Positions 45,880 through 55,725 of a DNA stretch of 64,000 bases are shown piece after piece. The notes below the pieces were generated by a model. That model was given only the letters and a program-made list of their open reading frames with translations, did no database searches and had not been told where the DNA came from. The DNA is from Campanula takesimana. Lineage: Eukaryota > Streptophyta > Magnoliopsida > Asterales > Campanulaceae. Location of the stretch: the NCBI GenBank assembly GCA_026119855.1, contig JAOWBW010000163.1, forward strand, positions 1,673,138 to 1,737,137, written 5' to 3'. The translations under genes were made by a program, and so were the position numbers. Every line of letters begins with the position of its first letter. Positions within the stretch are counted from its first letter, which is position 1.

Positions 45880-47055
45880 TCAAAATCTAATAATTTCGAA
45901 CCCTAGGCGAAATTGAATCGATTCAACACCCAAAAACTTTGGGTACACGATAGTCGGAGGTGCGTAAGAGTAATCGTTCATGTGGAGACACAAACTTGAG
46001 TTGACGCATGAGTTTATGAGATAAACAGCAGTGTTAATTGCTTCTAACCAAAATTTATAAGGAAGATGTGCATTAGATAAAAGACATAAACCGATTGCAA
46101 CAATATGGCGATGTTTGCGTTCAACAATTAATCCCATTTTGTTGGGGAGTATAGGGACAAGTAATTTGATGCTTAATACCAAATTTATAAAGAAAAAAAG
46201 TAAACACCCGGCTAGTGAACTCACCCCCATCAGTTTGTACAACTTTAACAGTATGAATGGCAGTGATGCGACGAGATAGTTGATTTTCAATGTGTGTTTT
46301 GAAAGATGCAAAAATTTGAGTTAAATCAGATTTATGAAATAAGAGGAACAACCACACATAACTAGAATAATCATCAACTATAGATAAATAAAAACAATGT
46401 CCATTCAAAGAATTAACGGGGCAGGACCCCAAACATCAAAATGAAGCATATCTAAGGGGTGTGAAGAATTAAAGGCCATACGGGAAAAAGGGAGTTTATT
46501 AGACTTGCCGAAAGGGAAAATATGACAACATTGTTGTTCATTTATTTTCATAAGTAACGGTATGCTAGACCGTTGACACAAAACTTTAAGGATAGGAGTT
46601 GAGGGATGTCTCAAGCGAGCATGCCATGTTTCCTGACTCGAGCGTTCTCCAAGAAGAGTAATAGGATTACTGAAGGACTCCTTATTGAACGTGAGCTTAT
46701 AAAGACCACCAGAATTACTGCCAGAGATACGGGTCTCCAGAGTCTTTTTGTCCTTAACAAGAAAACCACAAGGATCAAGTTCAAAATAACAGTTATTATC
46801 TTTTCAAAACTGGCGAATAAATAATAAAGGTTTATGAAGTTTCGGAACATAGAGGATGTTACGAAGACAATATGAACGATTACTAATAGGTAATGATGTG
46901 CTACCAACATGAGATATGTGTAAATGTGAGCCATTACAAAAAACAACTGTATTTTTACTGGAGAAGGGGGACAGATCATTCGTCATGTGGTCTGTGGCAC
47001 CTGAGTCAAGAACATAAGACTGTTGACGTGCAAAGTAAGCGGTACTGGAAGTATC
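45880..47055 (-). pseudogene. Copia protease-integrase remnant
   Basis: Protease DSGATDH near 47010 and the linker ILYVPKLHKPLL follow. A pre-integrase HxxxH/CxxC-like stretch (HPSTPILKVL, CCHIFPFGKSNKLPF) comes next. The integrase DDE residues fall in HFDVWGP, QTDGGEF and VERKHRH. Frameshifts occur at about 46610, 46420 and 46120. The C-terminal part ends in the usual LPYKFWLEAINTAVYLIN. No reverse transcriptase. Confidence 0.75.
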
Positions 47056-47761
47056 TTAACAAGCACAAGCACTATGACCGGTTTGAAAGCATAGTTGACA
47101 AACCATATCTGGATCAAAGGCTGGTTCATTAAAAGGAGGAGTGGGTAACAACACGCGGCCACGACCCATGGAGTGACCCAAAGAAAAACCGCCCCGATCA
47201 GAACCCATATTACGCTGATTATTGTTGCTGTTACCATGGCCTTTAGACTGGCGGCGGTTATAGCCGCCCCTGTTACCCAACTGCCATTGACCACCGCCAC
47301 TGTTACCTAACTGCCATTGACCACCGCCACGTCCGCCAACGATGTCCATTGCGACGATTTCTGCTTGTATGACCCTCACAAGAATTACCTGTCGGCTGTT
47401 TTTCTCCTAGCAAAGCCGCCGACTGCTGGACAAGGACATTGAACTTCTCTTGTAGCATCTCCTCTTTGAGTAGGAGTTCAGTGAGATCATCGATCGTAAG
47501 AGTCAGACGACTATGGATAGCCGTAGTGGAGGTAAGAAATTCCTTAAACTCAGAACCAAGTCCTCCCAAGATCCGTTGAATCACCGCACTGTCGTTGACT
47601 TGAACACACACAACAATAAGGGCATCGCAGATGGTGGAAGCCTGAAGAAGGTAGTCAAAAACTATCATATCGGATGCCTTTTTGAGATCATGGAGATGGT
47701 CCTTTAGATATGCAATTTGCAAGCGGAAGTGGCTCCAAAGCGTTTGGCAAGGACAGCCCAT
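47056..47761 (-). pseudogene. Copia gag with CCHC zinc knuckle
   Basis: 47761-47303 encodes a UBN2/retrotransposon-gag segment (LKDHLHDLKKASDMIVFDYL, IQRILGGLGSEFKEFLTS, LTIDDLTELLLKEE). A frame change leads into a Gly/Arg/Asn-rich tail with a duplicated GGGQWQLGN unit and the nucleic-acid-binding knuckle CQLCFQTGHSACAC (C-x2-C-x4-H-x4-C) at about 47100-47056. In the intact element gag would form the virus-like particle. Belongs to 45880-48756. Confidence 0.75.
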
Positions 47762-48267
47762 ATTTTGGGAGCGGTGTCAAACGAGTTTAGATAGGGTTGT
47801 ATTGCCGGGGTAACGGTTCCCTTAATCCAACTACAAACCAGATCCGTACCTGTTTCTCAGATTTCATGTTGCAGATTAGGTTTCCCGTCTGCGAGGGTTG
47901 CAGCAGGACACACCGGATCAAGAAGAAAAAGGATTTTGTGGGTATAGAGCAAGTTTTGAACAAGGTTCTCTAGTTAACATAGTTGTCCTTGGTGAGAAAC
48001 GCCTGTCCCATGATAGCTCCCGAATTATAGAACACCGGTAGAGTGAGTTTGGAAGAAAAGGGTTCCAGAAGAAGGGATTCGGCTGAAGACTGAGAGCCTG
48101 TCATTGCTTCTGACGAATATAGAGAGGGATAGAAGAAGGGAGAGATGAGCGGAAGCCTATTCTTTGATTGTATAGTTAGACTGATACCATGTAAACGTAG
48201 GGTTTACACACGACACATGAGAGAAAGAGAGGCAGGCGATGGGAACAACGGTTTCCTTGTTATTGAA

Positions 48268-48583
48268 TACTCCCTCCGTCCCAGCACAAGTGAGATTTCT
48301 TTCCTTTTTGGGACGTCCCACTAAAAGTGAGACTGCCTAAAATAGAAATGTTTCAACCCCACTCATTCACTCTCTTCATTTTCCACCGCTCATTTTATTC
48401 AACCAACACTAGTATTTATCCCACTCATTCTCTCTCTTCATTTTCCACCACTCAATTTATCCAACTAACACTACTATTCACTCCACTCATTCTCTCTCTT
48501 CATTTTCTACCACACATTTACTAGTTTTTCTTAATTAGTGTGTAAGCTCCTCTAGTCCTACTTGTGTTGGGACGGAGGAAGTA
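48268..48583. mobile_element. Stowaway-type MITE inside the Copia LTR
   Basis: Ends 'tactccctccgtcccagcac' and 'gtgttgggacggaggaagta'; TA flanks. The interior has three copies of 'ccactcattctctctcttca'. It was inserted after the LTR formed. Confidence 0.8.
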
Positions 48584-49376
48584 CAAACGATAATGCATAC
48601 ATATATACAACCGTGTGTAGCTTAGAGAGGAAGGTTTAGGACTCTTTCTTAGACTAAGATATACTCCCTATATACATAAGTATCCCTAAATATAATACTA
48701 ACTAACCATAAATACAAGATAATTACATGGCCTAAAGATATGGAAAATATTTGTCATATATACGTCTCGTCTAGTAATCTATATATGTGTATATATATCT
48801 GCGCGCACACACACACACACACATATATATATATCATCCTTTTCATATGAACAAGTTATTTTGTGTTGATGTACTTTCCTTTCGACAGCAGGACCTTCTC
48901 ACTTTAGTCAACAAACAGACCTCATATCGAAGGAGGGTTGTTTTAAAAAGAAAGAAAAGAAGAAGCGTTTTGAAATAAAATCTGGAAGAGAAAGGAATGC
49001 AGTCTTTTCTCCAGAAACAAGTTCACATGCTCAATACGGATCATCAAAAAAGAAAATAAATCGGAAAGATTTTTTTTTTTGAATCTTTTACCTCAAAGCG
49101 TCCTTACTTTGAAGAACATATTAAGTTGTATCATATTGAAGTCATGTTCTCTGGTATGAACCTTCTCTTTTATTTAGCCAACTTATATGTGTATTAGCTT
49201 ATTATTAGATACTCGAGCATAGTGAGTATATATACGTGTGTATGTATTTCTTGGTCCTTTTTTTTTTGTCATCATTAGCACAAATATTTTTCAAGAAAAT
49301 GACTGAATTAATAATTGCAGCATATTCCGACTGTATTTTCTCGGAATCATTCTCTGTATGAGAAAACAAAGATGGT

Positions 49377-52300
49377 TGTTAGTACCTCACTATGACTAAT
49401 CACCAATTAATCTGTAACGACCCCAAAATCCGTTTCAAGTATTTTAATATTTATTTTATATTTTGAGAAATTTTTATCTAAAATTATGTGTGCATTTTAT
49501 GTGTTGCATCATCTTATATGAATTGCACATTTAATTGATTATTTGTGTTAGTTAAAATGTTAGTAGTAAAGTTTATTAGGGGAGTTAAAGTGTTAATGGA
49601 AAGTATAGGGGCCTTAGTGAAAGTATAGTTGAGGGGTTTATGTGTTAAAAGTGGAATTGGAGGGGCTTTAGTGTATGGGTATAAATACCAATCAAGGCTT
49701 ACTTACCTTCACAATTTCACTACCTGGGAATGAATGAGGCAACACACACACACACACACTAGAAATCACTCTCTCTGGGTTATGAACAACAAAGGTTAGG
49801 GTTCTTCTTTATTAATTTCCTCATTTTTATTTACTACTCCATTTTCAAATCTAATTACATATAAATGTTCAGGGTGTTGAATAGAGTACATCTACCGATC
49901 AATATTATTTTTCTTGACATCTTTTCCGGAAAATAGGTAAGTTACTAATCCCCCTTTAAATGTTAAAATGGTCATAAGTATGCTTTATATGCTTTATATA
50001 TGATAAAACAATGTTTTGATATGTTTTATTTATACTTGTAATTTTGGGACAAAGGGAGTGGTATGAAAATGGTATTGTTGGGTGTTAGTATGGTTCTTAG
50101 CTGAGTTTTAGCCTTTGTGAAGTTGCAAAAGTTAAGTGTTGCAAGTATTGGTAATTTTGGGGTTGTGAAACAAAAGGAGTGAACTTTGGTTAAGTTTTTA
50201 GGTCTGCCGGGTGATGTGGGCGGCCGCCCAAAAATGGGCGTGCGGCCGCACACCTATCTGAAGGGTTTTCTTCATGGAACAGAGCATTTTGGGCGGCCGC
50301 ACAGCCCTGTTTGGGCGACCGCCCAGTTATCTGGAAAAGTTTGGAGTTTTCAAACTAAGGGGTTTAAAGGTCAATCTTGGTCTAGTTTTTGGGTAGTGTC
50401 CTAAAGTAGTTAGATGATTGTTGTGGATCACTAAAGTGGTAGAATTGGTTCCTTTGTGAACACAAGTATTGTGAAATGTTAGTAATGGATTAAGTGAGCA
50501 TTGTGTAATGTGTTGAATGGTTCATCTTCTTGATGTGTTTGGCATGGTTCCCTACATTGGAATCATTGTCCCTGATTGGTGTTTAAGCAAGTATTTCTGT
50601 AGGGTGCTTGCGTGTAAAGTCCAGCTGGTACTTTTGTATGTGTTGGGCAGTGATAGGGATTATAATGGTCTCCCGAGCCAAGTACATTGTAAGGCTCCTA
50701 TCATTGGTTTCCCATTTTTAACCCCCTTCCTTAGGCCAAAGGTTGGGCACTTTGGGTTATGACTTTGTGTCATTTTCCCCGTTGTTGTTGTTGTTGTTGT
50801 TTGGTTCCGGAACCCGTTTCAGCTCTTCGATGCTGCTCAGTTGATGCCTCTCAGATGGCTATTGTTTGATTCGAGAACCTTGGCTCAGTATCCATGTATG
50901 AGTGTTCATTTCCGCTTTATGTGTTGCATGATGAGTTGGTCGTTATTTCCAACCGGTATGGGACGGTTGGCGATAGGGAGCCTCTCATATTATGTGCTAT
51001 GTGCTATATGATCATTTGTGGCATTGTTCCTTTATGTTTATCATATTAGCATGTAATGTAGTTGCATTTTAGTAGCTTACTGAGATTTATTCTCACCCCT
51101 TATTTGTTTACTGTTTTAGATAAAGGCGAGTCCAGGGGATAGGACACTTTGGCACGGGAGGACGTTGAAAGTGGTAAGAGTTGGGATTTGTTTTGGTCAA
51201 GGTTACATTACATAGATGTATAACCTTTTGGGTAGAGTTTCCTTGACTTCATCATCTTGTAATACCTATATTTTGGATAAGGTCGGTGTGTGTACATTTG
51301 TATAAATGTTTGTAAGACTTCGGGCTAAGTACTTTCGTTTGTGAAAGTGGTTTGAAAAGTTGGTTTGAAAGTCAGTGGAAGTCTTTGAACTTCAGGTGTT
51401 GATTTTGTTAAGTTTTATGAAAGTATATTTCGAAAAATTTTCAAAAGGTGTTTTATAACGTCTTCCATTCGTGTCCCGAGCGTGGGGCCAAGTAGGACCA
51501 CGGGTCTGGGGCGCGACATAATCATAGTAAACATGTTTTGATAAATAAATAATCAAACTCAGTTGATTACAAGTCTGCATAACAAAAAACAAAGACCTGA
51601 GCACAGGCAACCCAAAGACAAAGTCCAACAGCTAAGCTGTAGTGCATCCACTCAACTCAACAGTCAAAACATTACATGATCTACCTCTCATCTATATATC
51701 AAAAAAACTGAAGAACCATCATTTACAGACTCATTTTCAGTCCAATGAATCATCAAGATGCCAATTACAAACAAGCTTCAAAAGAAAAAGCCTCAAAGGC
51801 CCAACAGCTAAGACACCTGTTTGAACAGCTAAGCCTGTTCTTGGCCAACAGCTATCTCTGCCACATCAGATCCTTGAAGATCAATTATTCCAATAAATTG
51901 AAACATTCTCCCAATCATTGGAATAAACCCATATTGAAGCTTGATCAAGTCTGCATAGCTCTCCACCCAGATTGACAACTTGCACCCAACCAAGTATTAA
52001 ATGTATCAGTCAACTTGACTTGAACCATTACTCCTCTGCACCTTTGTCCCCCAACGGCTATATGCCAACCCATATATAAAGGAGCATACTGACATGTTGT
52101 CAAGTAACCTTTAACCTTGAAACCCTTTACACCCTTTTAAACCCCTGCATTCCATTTGCTCTCGCTCTCTGCTATTTTCTGCAATATTGACTATTTGCAT
52201 AAAACCCTGCATATATTGTGCCATCTTGCACCAAGTTACAACCCTCAACTAGCCAGCTAACAGCCAAGCTATTTCTTTGTAAACTCTTGTGATTTTACTT

Positions 52301-52652
52301 TTTCTTTTCTTTTCTCGCTTCGAATAAGCAACCTTAATTGAAGTGTCAATTAAGTAGAGGGGGTTCTAGGAACTTGCCTTATCAATTCTTGTAACTATTA
52401 GTGAAGAGAATATTACAGTGAATTGGTCTCACTGTTCTTCAACAGTGGGGTGAATGTAAGAGAAGGGTTTTGCCTCTGAACCACTTTAAAAATCCTGTGT
52501 ACACTCTTGTTCATACACTTATACACACACTGCACATTGTCCTTTTATTCATTACTTATTTATATTCCGCTGCATAATTCTTTTCATTTATTATTCCTCA
52601 ACAGCTGTCCAAGTTTTAATCAATCTGTTTATTAAGTCAACAGGGCCTTTCA
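49377..52652. mobile_element. Solo LTR (outer, about 1.17 kb) in REM-C exon 4
   Basis: It begins TGTTAGTACC and ends GGGCCTTTCA. It is flanked by a perfect 5-bp duplication ATGGT (49372-49376, 52653-52657) within the exon. A promoter-like 'catatataaagga' is at about 52072. No internal domain or second LTR, so it is a recombined solo LTR. A second solo LTR is inserted after its first 36 bases. Confidence 0.75.
49413..51518. mobile_element. Solo LTR (inner, 2.1 kb), Gypsy-like
   Basis: It begins TGTAACGACCCCAAAATCC and ends GGGGCGCGACA, the terminal wording of many plant Ty3/Gypsy LTRs. The 5-bp duplication TAATC is perfect (49408-49412, 51519-51523). No primer-binding site, coding DNA or partner LTR is present. 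The interior has (GTT)n at about 50783 and GC-rich palindromes with GCGGCCGC sites at 50218-50335. Confidence 0.8.
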
Positions 52653-53013
52653 ATGGTGTTACTTAGTGACAAGGGGAAGACCTGGGAGGTGTATTCCATA
52701 CCTTACGGTAGTGGAGGCTTCAACGTTCGTTTCTATGAAGGATGGGGAGATTTTTCACGAGATATCAATCTCATGGAAAATGATGTTTGCATATTTGAGC
52801 TTGTGGCCCAAAGGAGATGAAGGTGCATATATTCCAATCGGGATCTGGTAGCTGATCTGTGAACGTACGTTGGAGATTCGAGGTTCATATCTTTCGTGCG
52901 TCTATCTCTAGTAAAGAAGTGCCTAGCACAGTACTCGATATAGTTTAGTGTGGTGTGTAGTTTATTTCAATTAAGGATCATGTGTTTTTTACAAACCGAA
53001 TTTCTCTTTTTAT

Positions 53014-53075
53014 TACTCCCTCCGTCCCAAATGAAAGACCGGAAATGGGATTAGCGTTTTGGGACGGAGGGAGTA
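53014..53075. mobile_element. 62-bp Stowaway-like MITE after REM-C
   Basis: 'tactccctccgtcccaaatg' ... 'ttttgggacggagggagta' forms a near-perfect hairpin. It is in the same place and orientation as the element after REM-A (37214-37280). Confidence 0.8.
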
Positions 53076-53940
53076 GTTTACTGCGGTATTTAGTTTATTT
53101 CAGTTAAGGACCATGTCTGTAGTTCAAATCACTAATAGCATCTTCCTTTACTTCAATCTTAACCTAAAATAGTGTTTTTCATGGGAAGTTTAGTTTAACA
53201 AGGAAACAGAAATGATAGGAGGAGCACTCAAAGTGGAACCTAAGGCATTGAAAAAAGGTTTAATATATATAGAGAGAGGATGAAAAATACTAAGAAAAAC
53301 TTAGATATTAATGACATAAATCATAATAAGTTGAACTGAAATGATTATGATGTTAAAAACATGAAGGATTCAAGAACAACTGAATTGGATCATTCTTAAC
53401 TGGTTTTGTGCTGATATTAAAGGATTAATGTTTATCTAGGGGCTAAAAAAGGCGGACCAACAAAGTATTATGGATGATTTTAACAACAAGTAGGGGATCA
53501 ACTGAGACATTTATTTTGAATTGATGTGGTTCATAGTTTTGGGGTTTTAGTACTCAGTATATTTTACTTTCTGGGTTCGATTTTTATCTATGTCTGGAGT
53601 AGTAACTTTCTGGCTACATTGTTTCATCCCTTGATAAAGTTTCTTTCTGGGCAAGGAAATTGGTCATTTATTACATCACCTTAAACATCAATATACTAGT
53701 TCTTAGTTTTTGGTTCAAAAAGTTATTTAAGAATCGTGACAATATAAATCCTCTTCGTAACTGGTTTTGTGCTAATATTAAAGGATTATGGTTTACGCAA
53801 GGTTAACATTTTCTAACTCATCAACAAAATAGTTCAACAAAAAATATTTGTAACTCACACTGGCACAAACACACAGAAAATATCAACATCCTTCCTACTT
53901 TCTGTTTTTTTTGTATATCTTCAAAAGAGAAAAAGGAAAT
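53076..53940. other. Intergenic DNA between REM-C and REM-D
   Basis: Contains a direct repeat 360 bp apart ('aactggttttgtgctgatat' at 53399, 'aactggttttgtgctaatat' at 53760, each followed by 'taaaggatta'). No gene. Confidence 0.45.
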
Positions 53941-54027
53941 CCATTCACTGCCCTCATCAATATGGTGCAGCCTGCATGAGAATTGAATGGAAGCCATTAA
54001 ACTCTATAACAAACAATTGCACCACAT

Positions 54028-54075
<48 letters not shown>

Positions 54076-54148
54076 CCTCTATCTCTTTGCAACAATTACT
54101 ACTGATACTGAACTCTAGTTACATTATTATCTCTCTATATAATCTATT

Positions 54149-54497
54149 TTTTTTTTTTTTTTTTTTTGATGCCCAGGTTCACCAACTTCGCCAGACTTAC
54201 GGTTGCTCGGCCTAGCTCCGCCAACTACTCCTGGGGGTAGTAGTTCCGGTCCCTCTTCCCTACCACCCGTTAAATCGCGGGATGTGCCTCAGTAGCCAGG
54301 GTTTGAGCACATGTCAACTGATAACACAATAGAAGGTCCGACCCCGGAAAAGAGCCCGGAGAGCTCCGTTGTGCCAGGACTTACGGTTGCTCGGCCCTGG
54401 CACTAATTGCTCCCACCAGGAATCGAACCCACACTCTATGCCTCCAGCTCAACAACTTATGTCCCCCTCCTTAACCACTGAGCTATGCCCCGGGGAC
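54149..54497 (-). mobile_element. tRNA-derived SINE in REM-D promoter
   Basis: On the minus strand it starts 'gtccccggggcatagctcag' (A-box TAGCTCAGTGGTTAAGG) and has a B-box GGTTCGATTCC 60 bases on. It ends in a poly(A) run (plus-strand T-run at 54149). The perfect 7-bp duplication is ATCTATT (54142-54148, 54498-54504). The body contains an internal direct repeat 'acttacggttgctcggcc'. Confidence 0.85.
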
Positions 54498-54544
54498 ATC
54501 TATTCTTTTTGATTTCATAACAAGCACACATTCACACACAGACA

Positions 54545-54964
54545 CTCATGTTCTCTCTCTAAAAGCTAAGCCAGGTCAGGGCTTCTTTCACTACCTTTAA
54601 TTTTGCATTTCTTGAACTTTTGTCCAAAAACCAACTTTCTTTCTCCAATAACTTATTGTCATTTTTCTTTCTTCTCCATTCCCCTTACTCTTTTTTTTTC
54701 CTTCAAAAAGATTCAGACTCAGATTTGCGAGGGATGGCGGGAAAAGGGTGTGTGCTCATGTTCTCTCTCTAAAAGCTAAGCCAGGTCAGGGCTTCTTTCA
54801 CTACCTTTAATTTTGCATTTCTTGAACTTTTGTCCAAAAACCAACTTTCTTTCTCCAATAACTTATTGTCATTTTTCTTTCTTCTCCATTCCCCTTACTC
54901 TTTTTTTTTCCTTCAAAAAGATTCAGACTCAGATTTGCGAGGGATGGCGGGAAAAGGGTGTGTG
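54545..54964. repeat. Perfect 210-bp tandem duplication across the REM-D start
   Basis: Copies 54545-54754 and 54755-54964 appear identical, from 'ctcatgttctctctctaaaa' to 'gggaaaagggtgtgtg'. Each includes the leader and ATGGCGGGAAAAGGG. The second copy continues into the true coding frame. Confidence 0.85.
54734..54772 (+). other. Upstream ORF of 12 codons created by the duplication
   Basis: The ATG of the first copy reads MAGKGCVLMFSL and stops at TAA (54770-54772) inside the second copy. Its context (cgagggATGGCGG) is identical to that of the main start, so scanning ribosomes should use it if transcription starts upstream of 54734. Confidence 0.6.
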
Positions 54965-55663
54965 TTTGGGAGTGATAATATGGTGACAGACACGAGGCCT
55001 TATTTCTTCAAGATTTTCTTGGACGATCTCAACATGACTGAACATTTGGTAAGATTAATTTTACCTTTTTTCTTCTATTAAATATATATCTTATGGAATT
55101 CTTTTGTGTCTTTTCAGGTTTGTTGTACAAAATTAGTAATAATGCAAGTGTTCATATTTACTATTTGGCTTATTTAAGTTCAAGAAAATATTGTCTTCAG
55201 AAACTTTACTTTTATAGTTACATAACTCAGCCCAAGATGCGTTTTTGTTCAGCAAGTTTTCATATAAACTTTACTGTTAATTTTTCTGTTCATTGTCGTA
55301 GCGCATTCCACCTGACTTCAAGAAGCATATTCTTCAAGATTTGCGCGTTAGTTCAAAAGCGTTTCTCAGGGGACCCTCAGGTGGAATTAGGCATGTCAGA
55401 GTAGTCAAAACTGATAACGAAATTTTCCTGGAAGATGGGTGGAAGAAATTTGTAAGAGAGAATTCTTTAGGAAACGGTGACTATTTGCTTTTCACATATA
55501 ACGGAAATCTTGGTTTTAGTGTTCAAATATTTGATGCGGATGGAATGGAGAGAGTAAGCATGCCTGATCCCAGGAAAGATCAACTTCCAATTGCCCCTGA
55601 AACCAGCAAAGGTATAACTTGAAATTTTAACCACTCTCTATATATACATATGTATATATGTAC

Positions 55664-55725
<62 letters not shown>

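Larger units (their letters stand above)
45880..48756 (-). mobile_element. Truncated Copia retrotransposon, 5' half
   Basis: Read on the minus strand: 5' LTR from about 48756 to 48190 (starts TGACAAATATTTTCC, ends GTTTACA, with a MITE inside), then a primer-binding site TGGTATCAG at 48189-48181. The start of gag is MTGSQSSAES at 48104, frameshifted afterwards. Gag continues at 47761-47303 and a zinc knuckle is near 47080. Protease (YVLDSGATDHMTND) is at about 47020, gag-pre-integrase at about 46560, and the integrase core (FDVWGP, VVQTDGGEFTS, PYTPQQNG, VERKHRH) at 46440-46100. It stops near 45880, before reverse transcriptase and the 3' LTR. The missing half was lost together with exons 1-2 of REM-C, implying one deletion. 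Confidence 0.8.
48892..52855 (+). pseudogene. REM-C: B3-domain pseudogene, 5' half lost, last exon split
   Basis: Exons 1-2 (first B3 domain) are absent. Exon 3 (48892-49153) keeps the linker (ISKEGCFKKKEKKKRFEIKSGRERN) but has a T-run expansion at about 49070 that ruins the frame. Exon 4 begins at 49321 (HIPTVFSRNHSLYEKTK), is cut at 49376 by two nested solo LTRs, and resumes at 52653-52855 (TWEVYSIPYGSGGFNVRFYEGWGDFSRD...). A 1-nt deletion at about 52806 ('cttgtggcccaaa' against 'cttgtgggcccaaa') adds a second break. Its closest relative is REM-A by exon 4 wording and by the shared 3' MITE. No function expected. Confidence 0.82.
53941..54943 (+). promoter_or_regulatory. 5' flank and leader of REM-D
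   Basis: Matches the REM-B upstream region ('gtgcagcctgca.gagaattg', 'ccattaaactctataacaaa', 'agctaagccaggtcagggct'). Two things differ from REM-B: a SINE at 54149-54497 and a 210-bp tandem duplication that copies the leader and start codon. A (CT)n tract lies at 54029-54070. Confidence 0.6.

Noticed and set aside
52666..52851. Stand-alone short gene
   Set aside because: It is the displaced second part of REM-C exon 4 after the nested LTR insertions, read in a shifted frame.
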